DNA of 64,000 bases. Source: a virus. The notes under the pieces are model-generated. The model was not told where the DNA came from. It ran no database searches and worked only from the letters and a program-made list of their open reading frames with translations. Below, one piece after another: positions 27,859 to 37,637 of this stretch (the stretch's first letter is position 1; the number at the start of each line of letters is the position of its first letter). Both the position numbers and the translations under genes were made by a program. Location: the IMG/VR virus record IMGVR_UViG_3300042566_000706, positions 26,963 to 90,962 of that record; one strand, 5' to 3'.

Positions 27859-30800
27859 TATTCTGCTGATGGGAATGCTCCTTTCGGACCAAATCTTTCA
27901 ATAAACTTATCCAAGCCGGTTTTGCCTGGTCTTAAACCGAAATAAAATAAAAATGGTGTTGATAAAATCTGTTTTGAACTACTATAATAATCTTGTGTTT
28001 TTCTAATTATAAAGTCATCGGTATAATCCCATGATTGTGAATGCCAACCTACTATTCCATCTGTTCCTGCATTACCATATCTTGTATATAACGTACCTGA
28101 TGTTGGTTCTATTTGAGTACCACTAGTATAATATAGATAAGTAAATCCTGGATACTCACCATTATATGATGCGTGACCATCAGATGACGATACCACATCA
28201 AATTCAACTGTTGTTGTTACATCAATACCACCAATAGTTAAACCAGAGAATGTATATGTCATTGGTAATAACAGATATTTGTCAGAAGAATCATCCGCCG
28301 CCGATGTTAAATTATAGCCATAAGTCATTCCTTGTAAAGGTTGTACTTGAACATTTCCATAATCCCATCGTTGATTATCTAACGTTGTTTCATTATGTGG
28401 TCCAAATCCGGTTCCGCCTTTTTCCCATAAATAAAATGGTACTGGTTGAGCCGATTCTGTCAATCTACCCTGTACAAGTGTTAACCCGTCATTTGCGATA
28501 TGTGTTGGTTCATTTAAGCAAGCTCTTTGTCTTTCGCCGTCTTCGGCAAATTCAAAAGTTACTGGTAATGGTCCATACACATTTGTTCCGTTTTTAAACA
28601 CACTAGGGTATACATCTGGATCTAATACTTGATATGAATACCCAAGATATTTTGGGCTTTGTAAATCAAATGGTTCAATACCAACTTCATTATTAATGGA
28701 TATTAATTGCATAATATCACCATCCAACACCTTATTAATACCGTTTACTTTAAATCCTTCATTATCAAAAAAATTATTAATATCATGTTCATTGTTACTA
28801 ACATCCATTCTATAGTTAATTGCCAACCCTAACAGTTCACCAAAATTTTTATATGATGTTGGACCAATCTGTCTACTAACAGAACAGTTTGGGTCTAAAT
28901 TTGGATCAGTGCAAATTTCTTTAATGAATTCATCTCTAGGACCTAAATCAACAAATGTTGTTGGGCGATTAATTCTTTTTTTGGTAAAAAATAAACTAGC
29001 GCCTGCCCCCCAAGCACTTGTACTAGGATTATACGGGCATGATCTGTAATAAAATATATTTTGATCTGGCGCCCATTTTATAATATCTTTACAATAATCA
29101 GCATCTGTTGATGTTTTATTCTTAGCTTTAAATGCAAAGAAATATAACGAACCAGATAACCAGTTATCAACAAATGAATAATTTACGATACCACCACAAA
29201 AAAGTTTACCAACACGTTTTCTTCTTCGATATTCTCTCAGTATCTCCCAAACCCTTCTTGTTGATTGGGATCCAGGGACAATGGTGAAAACACCATTTTC
29301 AAATTCAGACATACCACTACGGGTAAATTTTTCATAGGAATCACCACCAAAAGATGTAACTAATGGAACACCTGAACTAGGATAAAAAATAATATCGTCT
29401 GTACCTGAAAGTGTTGAAGTATAAGCATCTGTTGTTGCACCATATCCGGTATTGGTAATGTTTGTTGCAACAACTGATGTTGTACCAGCATTATAACTTG
29501 CTGGTGATATTACACCCGATTGACTGTAATTAGTGTAACCGGTTGTTGGATAATACCAGCTAACAATACTTTCATCATATGGTGTATCATATAATTCACA
29601 ACCAGATTCTAATTGAACTAATGTTGATGTGTCTGTACCTTCTTTTTCTGTTGCGCTTCTAATTGTTAATGTGTATGATATTGGTTCACCTAATGATGCT
29701 TCTATATCTTCAAATGTTATATTGCTATAACTAATAGTATTACCGCTAATATCTAAAACAGGTGTTCCCGAAAATTGATTGGTTAAATTTTGGTTTCCAT
29801 AAGTCACACTAGATAATAGATAATTTGACTGATTATTTATAAAATAAAGAATACCTGTACCGCCAGAAATTAATGCGGCGCCTAAGGCATCTAAATCTTC
29901 GCCAGAACAATTACCTGTTGACGATGGTGCAAATGTTAATGATGTCACATTTAACGTTCTACTATTTTCTAAATAATCTCCAGTTATTGTTACACTACCA
30001 ACTGAACAATAATCACTACTAGTTCCAGTACCGCTTACAACAGAGCCATAAGTGTCATCACCGTTACATTCCTCACATTCTGGATAGTTTATTAGATATA
30101 AACGTCTTTGACCATTTTCTTGTGCTCTAAATGCTGCCTTTTTAATGCTTTTGGCTAATTGTCTAATAGGTCTAAAATCTGCACCATCCCCAATTGTAAA
30201 TAATAAACGCACTAAAGAATTTGTAAACGTCAATGTTAATAGATTTATTAAATGCTCTAAAAATAATAGAACCTCAGCAATTAATAATGTGAAAGTTACA
30301 TTTTTAGTACCAAAGTTAACTGGGAATGTATTTGCCGAACTTGTACAATCTTCTTCTTCTGCCGGAACAATTTCTTTAATTGCTAAGAAATTATCGGTTG
30401 AGAATGGTACGTTTTTAAAATATGAACTTTGGAAAGATGAAACAGTATAAACTTTATTATATGAAAATCTATAGAAATAATCTTGTGGGTAATTAAACCC
30501 GTCGACATTGTTTAATATGTCGCCCATAGCAGATGCGGGGTAATCAGAATATTCGGTTGACCACGCATACGATTTCATTTGGTCGTTACTATACTCTTTA
30601 ATGTTTGGTAAAAGATAACTTGCGGTTGTTCTAACCCTACCCAATGTTTCGTTCTTAACAGACATTCGCATTCTATAAATGGCTGACGTTGGAATACCTT
30701 TGTTTGGGTCATTTGTAAACTCGTTTTCACCAAATTCATTTGTATAGACATAGTCCATATTCATTTCAATTGGCATTACGAATGAACCACTTTCGTCAAT

Positions 30801-31748
30801 ATCTTCTTTTGTTTCAATAAGTTCTAATATTGGTCGATTACTTGAATCTCTCTGTGTTGTAAATCTAATTGATTCGATAGTGGAATTAACTGTTACCAAA
30901 TCACACTTTCTACCCATTTGTCTTCTTGGTTGGCAATTCTTATTAATTGCATTACTATCCTTGTCAGTAAATAAACCACCGATAACAAATGCTTTTGGTT
31001 GTATTTTAACCCCTTGACTAGACAAATCAAAGTCGCTTCTAGTAATTCCTAAAGTACATAGTTCGACATTTCCCCAGAAAGGGTGCACTTCAACGGTTCT
31101 ATCAAAAGAAACGACTTGTGGTAGTGAATCTAAATCTACGCTTGGTTTAAACTGATATGTTGACTTAAATTGGTCAACCCCATAACCATTCCTTAAAAAA
31201 TCATCTGGGCGTAATGAGAAGCAACCAATGTCAGATAAATCAACATCCACGTGTATTGTTTGTTCACCTAGGGGTACCCCCCAAATCATAAAATCACCTG
31301 AAGTATTTGTTTTAACAGTATATTTGTAATATTTCTCATATACCTCTAGAACTTCTTCTCTTGTTAAAATATCTGTCTGGTCTGGAAATGTTCCTGTTGG
31401 TTCATGACCGCCGTGTTGTTTTCTTGCTGGAAGTAGATTATAGCGATATCCGTTCTCATTTTTATCTTGTGCTGATTTAAATGGGTATAAAGCTGATACC
31501 ACTGGGTCATCTTCGTCTTCTTGTGCTAATGGAACAAATATGGATACTCTAGCATTAGGAACGCCAAATCCGTTGTTTACTGATATTCTACCACAAACAA
31601 CGCCATAGTCGGCGCACAATGATGCGTAAGTGTCTTGTTGAGTAAATTTTAATGAAAGTATCTCTAATAAATCGAATTTCTGTTGTAATTCAACAGTAAC
31701 CAATTTATCCTTCCCAACATTTGTTAAAATTCTATGTTTTTGAACCAT
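27858..31748 (-). CDS. Large virion protein with carboxypeptidase-regulatory-like domain
   Basis: 1296-aa structural protein. Near the N terminus (about residues 40-165), CGRISVNNGFGVPNARVSIF and later KTNTSGDFMIWGVPLGEQTI read as a carboxypeptidase-regulatory-like beta sandwich with a long insertion. A hydrophobic stretch (FTLLIAEVLLFLEHLINLLTL) lies in the middle (about 474-500) and could be a membrane-active or buried helix. Several Cys occur in the second half. Its size and position directly after the gp6-like gene would suit a gp7-like wedge protein, but I see no direct similarity. The TATTTATA motif ends 5 nt before the ATG. Confidence 0.6.
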   Translation of the reverse strand: MVQKHRILTNVGKDKLVTVELQQKFDLLEILSLKFTQQDTYASLCADYGVVCGRISVNNGFGVPNARVSIFVPLAQEDEDDPVVSALYPFKSAQDKNENGYRYNLLPARKQHGGHEPTGTFPDQTDILTREEVLEVYEKYYKYTVKTNTSGDFMIWGVPLGEQTIHVDVDLSDIGCFSLRPDDFLRNGYGVDQFKSTYQFKPSVDLDSLPQVVSFDRTVEVHPFWGNVELCTLGITRSDFDLSSQGVKIQPKAFVIGGLFTDKDSNAINKNCQPRRQMGRKCDLVTVNSTIESIRFTTQRDSSNRPILELIETKEDIDESGSFVMPIEMNMDYVYTNEFGENEFTNDPNKGIPTSAIYRMRMSVKNETLGRVRTTASYLLPNIKEYSNDQMKSYAWSTEYSDYPASAMGDILNNVDGFNYPQDYFYRFSYNKVYTVSSFQSSYFKNVPFSTDNFLAIKEIVPAEEEDCTSSANTFPVNFGTKNVTFTLLIAEVLLFLEHLINLLTLTFTNSLVRLLFTIGDGADFRPIRQLAKSIKKAAFRAQENGQRRLYLINYPECEECNGDDTYGSVVSGTGTSSDYCSVGSVTITGDYLENSRTLNVTSLTFAPSSTGNCSGEDLDALGAALISGGTGILYFINNQSNYLLSSVTYGNQNLTNQFSGTPVLDISGNTISYSNITFEDIEASLGEPISYTLTIRSATEKEGTDTSTLVQLESGCELYDTPYDESIVSWYYPTTGYTNYSQSGVISPASYNAGTTSVVATNITNTGYGATTDAYTSTLSGTDDIIFYPSSGVPLVTSFGGDSYEKFTRSGMSEFENGVFTIVPGSQSTRRVWEILREYRRRKRVGKLFCGGIVNYSFVDNWLSGSLYFFAFKAKNKTSTDADYCKDIIKWAPDQNIFYYRSCPYNPSTSAWGAGASLFFTKKRINRPTTFVDLGPRDEFIKEICTDPNLDPNCSVSRQIGPTSYKNFGELLGLAINYRMDVSNNEHDINNFFDNEGFKVNGINKVLDGDIMQLISINNEVGIEPFDLQSPKYLGYSYQVLDPDVYPSVFKNGTNVYGPLPVTFEFAEDGERQRACLNEPTHIANDGLTLVQGRLTESAQPVPFYLWEKGGTGFGPHNETTLDNQRWDYGNVQVQPLQGMTYGYNLTSAADDSSDKYLLLPMTYTFSGLTIGGIDVTTTVEFDVVSSSDGHASYNGEYPGFTYLYYTSGTQIEPTSGTLYTRYGNAGTDGIVGWHSQSWDYTDDFIIRKTQDYYSSSKQILSTPFLFYFGLRPGKTGLDKFIERFGPKGAFPSAE

Positions 31749-31753
31749 ACTAA

Positions 31754-31761
31754 TATAAATA
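31754..31761 (-). promoter_or_regulatory. TATTTATA late motif, 5 nt before ATG of 27858-31748
   Basis: Coding-strand TTTCTATTTATATTAGT and the ATG, between the gp6-like gene's stop and this start. Probably drives the four-gene coupled unit down to 24440. Confidence 0.6.
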
Positions 31762-31805
31762 GAAACCTACTGATTTTCTAATGTAGAATATAAGTAAAAA
31801 AACTA

Positions 31806-33635
31806 TTAGTATGTAGTGGAACCTAAGGTTTTAACTCTTATTTTAATATCTTTATTTGGAAATCTGATTTGAAATATCTGATTTGCTTTCATATATATGG
31901 TTGAATCAGATTGTACAATTTCTTTTGTTACAGGATTTGACTCTTGAGCAACCTGCGCTGTTGAATATTCTCCACCAATTTTGTTAAAAACTCTAATACT
32001 AACCACGTTAACAATACCAGAAATATCGTTGATTTCTTTTTGCAAATCACCCACAAATAACGGGTCTCCCATCTTACGTTTGTCGATTGAGAAATAAGCT
32101 GTTATTTTAGTAATTGCTTCTCTTAATAAATCCGCTTGGTTTTGGTTTTTATCAACCACCAAATCGATTTCTAAACCCATATCAATAACCTCACCACTAA
32201 CAATATCCAAATAGTCGTTAATCATTCTATATTCCGACAAGTAATTTAAAATATTGTTTTTTAGGGTGTTAGAAACGGTATCACTTAAGTTACCATTCTC
32301 ATCATATGATAATAACTTAATTCTCACTCTGTTGTTTTCTTCCATAACATTAACTTTGGCCGGAGCCCCGAATGTTGATGGCATATTTTCAATCAATGAT
32401 TTATAGTCATTAAGGGTAACTGCTCTGTTTTGTGCCGCAAAATTATATGCAACCATATTTCTTAATTCTTCAACAGTTGGTTGATCCGCCCCACCGACAG
32501 CCGGTGTTACGTTTGTAACTTGTAATGATTGAGATACTTGGTTATTTATAGAACTTAAAGGACCCGTCATCACAAAATCAACATTTTCTACCGTTGTTAA
32601 AACACCAACCCCTAGATTACTTTCCTTACCACCACCAATCCTATATTTTACAAATAAGGTTGTGTTTGCTTTAGGAATTGTACCCATTGACATATTATTT
32701 AGATATGTTCCTAGGTTAACCTTTAAATTACTTGTAATATAGTTGTCCAAATTATCTAACGGATCAACATTACCTGAACCAAATGTTAATGAGAAATAAC
32801 CTTCTGGTGTGTATTCTGTAATAAATTTATTTGAAACCTTAACATTTGTACCTGCAACAAAATTCTTTTTGTCAGAAGTGCTTGTAGGGTCTTTAATGAA
32901 TACTTTATCTTGTATTAGTGTTTTAACCTCATACCATTTATTAGTTGAACTAATAAATTCAGAAGCATTTGGATTAGCACCGAAAGACGTTCCTTCTTTA
33001 TGTATAATTGAAGTAACTCCTAGAACATTTTTTTCAGGTAAATAGAGTTTTAAGAATGGTTTTTGGTCTCTTTGCGTGATTGCTCTTCTAAAAATTTTAG
33101 TAACACCATTAACAACAGCTTCTCTTTTTGTAATCGTATATGAAATCAATTTATTATTGGCATCAGAATTTGGTATTTTTAATCTGTTTGGTTCTCCTCT
33201 GTCATTAAATGGGTTAGAAAAATCAATATCAGAAATTGTTTCAAATATTTGACCACCCCCAGACACTTGAGCGCCAGCTCTTAAGATACCTTCGTATCTT
33301 TCATCATCCTTATCACCTCTAACTGGTACATTAATACTAAAATCACATAATGAAACGGCCGGTCTTTGACCTGGAACCCTAATTCCGTATGTTTTTGCTA
33401 TATGAAATAATGATTGTTTTTGTTGAGCAAAGTCCAGCATAGTTTCTTGCCAAACCCTATCTATATGGTAATGTAAGTTATCCGCAACAGCGGCATTTAA
33501 ATCCAATGACACCGAAAATATTGATGCGTCATTTGTATTTTTAATTAATTCGGGATAGTAATCTTTTGTTAAATTAACTAACTCTTCTCTAATTCCCGCG
33601 AAATCTCTATTCGTGTACGATATTTTTTTACTCAT
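31806..33635 (-). CDS. 6: gp6-like baseplate wedge protein (baseplate J family)
   Basis: 609-aa protein matching the T4 gp6/P2 gpJ family in layout. It has a characteristic N terminus (SYTNRDFAGIREELVNLTK, then an alanine-containing helix LNAAVADNLHYHIDRVWQET), a central beta domain, and a second conserved part with PTVEELRNMVAYNFAAQNRAV and LNDYKSLIENMPSTFG typical of baseplate J proteins. T4 gp6 (660 aa) forms the ring of the baseplate wedge. It lies 1 nt after the gp25-like gene, the same pairing seen in T4-like and P2-like phages. Identification of the family is firm; assignment as gp6 rather than another J protein rests on context. Confidence 0.88.
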   Translation of the reverse strand: MSKKISYTNRDFAGIREELVNLTKDYYPELIKNTNDASIFSVSLDLNAAVADNLHYHIDRVWQETMLDFAQQKQSLFHIAKTYGIRVPGQRPAVSLCDFSINVPVRGDKDDERYEGILRAGAQVSGGGQIFETISDIDFSNPFNDRGEPNRLKIPNSDANNKLISYTITKREAVVNGVTKIFRRAITQRDQKPFLKLYLPEKNVLGVTSIIHKEGTSFGANPNASEFISSTNKWYEVKTLIQDKVFIKDPTSTSDKKNFVAGTNVKVSNKFITEYTPEGYFSLTFGSGNVDPLDNLDNYITSNLKVNLGTYLNNMSMGTIPKANTTLFVKYRIGGGKESNLGVGVLTTVENVDFVMTGPLSSINNQVSQSLQVTNVTPAVGGADQPTVEELRNMVAYNFAAQNRAVTLNDYKSLIENMPSTFGAPAKVNVMEENNRVRIKLLSYDENGNLSDTVSNTLKNNILNYLSEYRMINDYLDIVSGEVIDMGLEIDLVVDKNQNQADLLREAITKITAYFSIDKRKMGDPLFVGDLQKEINDISGIVNVVSIRVFNKIGGEYSTAQVAQESNPVTKEIVQSDSTIYMKANQIFQIRFPNKDIKIRVKTLGSTTY

Positions 33636-33636
33636 C

Positions 33637-34089
33637 TTATATGTTAATAATTATAAAATCACTTGAACCAAATGCCCCATTATTTACTGTATAATCAATT
33701 CTTACTTTTGCTGTATAAGGTTTGTTTGATGAATCAGATGTTCTAAATAATCGACTATCTTCATCTTCACTAACACTAACCTGTTCATCTGGATCATTTT
33801 CAGCGTTAACAACCTTTATTGAATTTATATCTAAATTTGGAATGTATTTTTTTACCGATTCTCTTATTTCGTCTTCAATATGGTTAAAGGTGATAACATC
33901 ATTTTGGTCAAAAATATATTCATAAATTCTAGTACCAAAATCTGGTAAAAAATATCTAGTACCCCTCTTTGTTAATATAAGGTGTATTAGGTTCGCTCTA
34001 ATCTCTTGCTCGGGGGTTTTTGTCATTCTAACAAAGTCACCGACCATACTATCCCTAAATGGGAAATCTATACCATAGGATGTTGCCAT
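33637..34089 (-). CDS. 25: gp25-like baseplate wedge protein (GPW/gp25 family)
   Basis: 150-aa protein with the gp25 fold signature: an N-terminal PFRDSMVGDFVRM, the helix EQEIRANLIHLILTKRGTR followed by FLPDFGTRIYEYIF, and the final IEDEIRESVKKYIPNLDI with IKV strands. Gp25 joins the sheath initiation end of the baseplate wedge and initiates sheath polymerisation. T4 gp25 is 132 aa. It is the promoter-proximal gene of the gp25-gp6 pair, with TATTTAT 4 nt before the ATG and a strong terminator just upstream. Confidence 0.92.
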   Translation of the reverse strand: MATSYGIDFPFRDSMVGDFVRMTKTPEQEIRANLIHLILTKRGTRYFLPDFGTRIYEYIFDQNDVITFNHIEDEIRESVKKYIPNLDINSIKVVNAENDPDEQVSVSEDEDSRLFRTSDSSNKPYTAKVRIDYTVNNGAFGSSDFIIINI

Positions 34090-34093
34090 ACCA

Positions 34094-34100
34094 ATAAATA
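34094..34100 (-). promoter_or_regulatory. TATTTAT late motif, 4 nt before ATG of gp25-like gene
   Basis: Coding-strand ATATTTATTGGT and the ATG. It sits immediately downstream (on the minus strand) of the nrdA terminator at 34132-34162, as expected of a promoter. Confidence 0.6.
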
Positions 34101-34131
34101 TAAAGAATACCGAAATGGTAATAAATAAAAA

Positions 34132-34162
34132 ATCGCGACACTTTATTAAAAAATGTCGCGAT
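34132..34162 (-). terminator. Intrinsic terminator after nrdA
   Basis: Perfect 9-bp stem ATCGCGACA / TGTCGCGAT with a 13-nt loop. On the minus strand a T-run of six follows directly. GC-rich stem in an AT-rich genome. It shares its upstream arm sequence with the repeated segment at 34173-34203. Confidence 0.9.
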
Positions 34163-34203
34163 AATTGTGACGCTTTATTAAAAAATGTCGCGATAATTGT
34201 GAC
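34141..34203 (-). repeat. Two-copy 32-nt direct repeat of the terminator arm
   Basis: Copies at 34141-34171 and 34173-34203 are identical over 31 nt (period 32). Each carries the TGTCGCGAT arm and the segment ATAATTGTGAC. Only the left copy has its exact complement (ATCGCGACA, 34132-34140). The right copy can fold only with an imperfect partner (TTGTGACG, two mismatches), so it looks like a decayed or regulatory second terminator. Confidence 0.9.
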
Positions 34204-34225
34204 TTTTTAGGTGCCACCCATTATA

Positions 34226-36637
34226 TTATGAACCACAACCAACACATTCAAATGGTGAATCGTCTGGTTTTGCGGTCAAGGTTGCATCGTTTTGTTCAAA
34301 ATGTATTGAATTCGTCGTTTGTGCTTGCACTGGTTCTGGTTTTGGTGTTGTGGCTGAAATATCCACCCCTAAACTTTTTATAGCGTCTACCGCTGAACGA
34401 GTTCTTAAATAATACATTCCGGTTTTTAAACCCATTTTCCAACCATAAATGTGTGCCGCCAATAATTTTGGTTTTGTCACATTGTCCATAAATAAATTCA
34501 TAGATTGTGATTGGTCAATATAAACAGCGCGATTTGCTGCCATTTGGATAATTCTTTTTTGTGACATTTCCCAAACGGTTTTATATATCTCTTTTAATTC
34601 TGTAGGAATTTCTGGGATATTTTGAACAGAACCATTTTCCATAATTAATTTATTTTTGATGGTATCGTTCCACATACCAATCTTTAATAAATCTTTTACT
34701 AAATGTTTGTTAATTACAACAAATTCTCCACTTAAAGTTCTTCTCAAGTAAAGATTTGTTGTGAATGGTTCAAACGCTTCATTGTTACCCAAAATTTGTG
34801 CTGTAGATGCCGTTGGCATAGGTGCAACCAATAAAGAGTTTCTAACACCAAATTTGATGATTTGTTTTCTTAGTGATTTCCAGTCCCATCTACCTGAAGT
34901 GTCCTTATCAGTTTTACCCCACATTTGATATTGTAAAATACCTTGAGATAAAGGTGATCCTTCAAATGTTTCATAAGCACCTTCTTTTTGTGCTATCTCC
35001 ATTGAAGATGTTAGTGCTGCAAAATAAATTGTTTCAAAAATTTCCACTTGGATTTTATCCGCCAATTCACTTTCAAATGCAATACCTAACAAACAGAAAA
35101 TATCTGCTAAACCTTGAATACCTAAACCTACTGGTCTGTGTCTAAAGTTAGAGCGTTTAGTTTCTTCTGTCGGGTAGTAATTTAAATCAATCACATTGTT
35201 TAAGTTCCTAACAATTTGCTTAGTAGTTTCATATAACAATTCATGATTGAACTCACCATTAATAATATATTTTGGTAAAGCGATTGACGCTAAATTACAA
35301 ACTGCTTGTTCATCGGCAGATGAATATTCAATAATTTCAGTACATAAGTTAGATGACTTGATTGTACCTAAATTCTTTTGGTTTGATTTATAATTTGCAG
35401 GGTCTTTGTACAACATGTAAGGTGTACCTGTTTCTATTTGCGCTTCTAAAATCTTATCCATCAATTTTCTTGCCTTTACAACTTTACGCGCTCTACCTTC
35501 TTGTTCGTATTGTTCATATAATTTTGTAAAGTTCTTTTCTTCTGGTGTGTCATATGTATCAGATAAACCTGGAGCTTCGTCTGGTGTGAATAGTGACCAA
35601 TCACCATCTTCCTCAACTCGCTTCATGAATAAATCTGGAGTCCACATTGCTAAAAATAAATCTCTAGCACGCATCTCTTCTTTACCAGTATTTTTTCTTA
35701 ATTCAATAAATTCAAAAACGTCTGAATGCCAAGGTTCTAAATAAATCGCAAATGAACCTTTACGTTTACCACCTTGATTAATCCAACGAGCAATTTCATT
35801 GTATGTCTTCATCATAGGGATTAAGCCATCAGATTCACCGCCTGTACCCTTTATATACGCACCCTTTGCTCTAACATTGTGAACGTGTAATCCAATACCA
35901 CCGGCCCATTTAGATATGTGTGCAACGTCTTTAATTGTTGAAAACAACCCCTCGATACTGTCGTCTTTATTCGCTAATAAGAAACATGATGACATTTGTG
36001 CCTTTGGTGTTCCGGCATTAAACAATGTTGGTGTTGCGTGTGTATATAAATGAGTAGACAAATCATCATAGATTCTTAAGCCCATTTCTAAATCACCATT
36101 ACAAATACCCATAGCAACTCGCATATAAAGATACTGTGGTCTTTCAACTATTTTTTCGCCAATCTTTAATAGGTATGATCTTTCTAAAGTTTTAATCCCA
36201 AAAAAATCAAAATCTAAATCCCTTTCGATATCAATCGCTGAGTCAATTACTTCTTTGTTTTCCAAAACAAAATCATATAAATTTTTTGAAATCAATGATG
36301 ATTCTTTTCCAGTTTTAGGTTCATTGAAAGAATATAATTGTTTAATACATTGTGAAAATTTATTTGGTGTTGATTTATGTAAATTTGAAACAGCAATTCT
36401 ACCAGCTAATTTTGCGTAATCTGGATGAGTTGTTGTCATTGATGCGGCGGTTTCAGCCGCTAGTTTATCTAACTCTAATGTACTAATTCCATCATATATC
36501 CCTTGCGTTACTTTAAGAGTGATGTATGTTGGGTCAATATATTCCAAATTTAAGTCATGACAAAGGGCACTAATTCTTTTAGTAATTTTGTCATATCTCA
36601 TTTCTTCTAATTCACCGTTTCTTTTTTTTACCTTCAT
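34226..36637 (-). CDS. nrdA: Ribonucleoside-diphosphate reductase, class I alpha subunit
   Basis: Reduces ribonucleotides for phage DNA synthesis. 803 aa with, in order: an N-terminal ATP cone (residues 1-95, KRNGELEEMRYDKITKRI), the redox Cys in MSSCFLL near 217, the active-site triad motif NLCTEI (Asn, Cys, Glu) near 427-432, the second redox Cys in AVCNLA, the tyrosine pair in GMYYLRT, and a C-terminal FECVGCGS tail carrying the shuttle cysteines. The sequence style is of the eukaryote/Bacteroidota-like class Ia enzyme. It follows nrdB with an 11-nt gap and is the last gene of the uvsX-to-nrdA side, closed by the terminator at 34132. Confidence 0.97.
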   Translation of the reverse strand: MKVKKRNGELEEMRYDKITKRISALCHDLNLEYIDPTYITLKVTQGIYDGISTLELDKLAAETAASMTTTHPDYAKLAGRIAVSNLHKSTPNKFSQCIKQLYSFNEPKTGKESSLISKNLYDFVLENKEVIDSAIDIERDLDFDFFGIKTLERSYLLKIGEKIVERPQYLYMRVAMGICNGDLEMGLRIYDDLSTHLYTHATPTLFNAGTPKAQMSSCFLLANKDDSIEGLFSTIKDVAHISKWAGGIGLHVHNVRAKGAYIKGTGGESDGLIPMMKTYNEIARWINQGGKRKGSFAIYLEPWHSDVFEFIELRKNTGKEEMRARDLFLAMWTPDLFMKRVEEDGDWSLFTPDEAPGLSDTYDTPEEKNFTKLYEQYEQEGRARKVVKARKLMDKILEAQIETGTPYMLYKDPANYKSNQKNLGTIKSSNLCTEIIEYSSADEQAVCNLASIALPKYIINGEFNHELLYETTKQIVRNLNNVIDLNYYPTEETKRSNFRHRPVGLGIQGLADIFCLLGIAFESELADKIQVEIFETIYFAALTSSMEIAQKEGAYETFEGSPLSQGILQYQMWGKTDKDTSGRWDWKSLRKQIIKFGVRNSLLVAPMPTASTAQILGNNEAFEPFTTNLYLRRTLSGEFVVINKHLVKDLLKIGMWNDTIKNKLIMENGSVQNIPEIPTELKEIYKTVWEMSQKRIIQMAANRAVYIDQSQSMNLFMDNVTKPKLLAAHIYGWKMGLKTGMYYLRTRSAVDAIKSLGVDISATTPKPEPVQAQTTNSIHFEQNDATLTAKPDDSPFECVGCGS

Positions 36638-36648
36638 TTTTTATTATT

Positions 36649-37623
36649 TTAAAAATCCATGTCAGAAAATGCGCTGTCAAGTTCTTCTTCAGCTTTATTA
36701 TGTACTCCTGCTTTTTGGTACTCAGCAACTCTTTTTTCAAAGAAATTGGTTTTACCTTGAATAGCGATATTCTCCATGAAGTCAAATGGATTCGCTACGT
36801 TGTATACTTTAGAACAACCTAAAGCAACTAATAATCTGTCTGTGACAAATTCAAGATACTGAGACATTAAATCTGAGTTCATACCGATTAATCTAACAGG
36901 TAACGCCTCTAATATAAATTCCTTCTCAATTTCTAATGCGCTAACAATGATTTCTTTAAGTTTCTTTTCAGGTATTTTTTTCTCAATATGACTGTTGTAT
37001 AAATGACAAGCAAAATCACAATGCATACCTTCGTCTCTAGAAATTAATTCATTGGAGAATGTTAATCCAGGCATTAGACCTCTCTTTTTTAACCAAAAGA
37101 TAGAACAAAATGAACCCGAAAAAAAGATACCTTCAACAGCCGCAAACGCAACTAATCTTTCAACAAAAGATTCAGAATTAATCCATTTAATAGCCCAATC
37201 AGCTTTCTTTTTAATTGCTGGGATAGTATCTACTGCACGGAAAAGATGCATTTGTTCTTCTCTATCTTTAATGTATGTGTCAATCAATAATGAATATGTT
37301 TCACTATGGATATTTTCCATCATTATTTGAAATCCGTAGAAAAATTTTGCTTCAGTATATTGAACCTCATTTACGAAGTTCATTGCTAAATTCTCATTAA
37401 CAATACCATCCGATGCCGCAAAAAATGCCAACACATTCTTAATAAAATGTTGCTCATCATTATTAAGTTTATGCTCCCAGTCAGTAATATCTTGACCTAA
37501 ATCAATCTCTTCTGCTGTCCAAATACACGCTTCTTGTTGTTTGTACAATTTCCAAATATCCTCATGTTCTATTGGGAACAAAACAAATCGGTTTGGGTTT
37601 TCAACCAAAATTTTCTCTACCAT
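36649..37623 (-). CDS. nrdB: Ribonucleoside-diphosphate reductase, class I beta subunit
   Basis: Di-iron radical-generating partner of NrdA. 324 aa. Metal-ligand and radical motifs are visible: [11 protein letters not shown] near 35-45, ENIHSETY near 104-111 (Glu, His and the radical Tyr in the E. coli E115/H118/Y122 spacing), and EGIFFSGSF plus [13 protein letters not shown] for the second set of ligands. The C terminus SAFSDMDF is the tail that binds NrdA. The sequence is strongly eukaryote/Bacteroidota-like ([17 protein letters not shown]), unlike the E. coli or T4 type. Tight spacing with gp41 upstream (14 nt) and nrdA downstream. Confidence 0.97.
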   Translation of the reverse strand: MVEKILVENPNRFVLFPIEHEDIWKLYKQQEACIWTAEEIDLGQDITDWEHKLNNDEQHFIKNVLAFFAASDGIVNENLAMNFVNEVQYTEAKFFYGFQIMMENIHSETYSLLIDTYIKDREEQMHLFRAVDTIPAIKKKADWAIKWINSESFVERLVAFAAVEGIFFSGSFCSIFWLKKRGLMPGLTFSNELISRDEGMHCDFACHLYNSHIEKKIPEKKLKEIIVSALEIEKEFILEALPVRLIGMNSDLMSQYLEFVTDRLLVALGCSKVYNVANPFDFMENIAIQGKTNFFEKRVAEYQKAGVHNKAEEELDSAFSDMDF

Positions 37624-37637
37624 AATTTATTGTTTTT

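Noticed and set aside
34141-34203. Possible mini-CRISPR from the 32-nt repeat
   Set aside because: Only two copies, no spacer between them and no cas gene nearby; it is part of a terminator.
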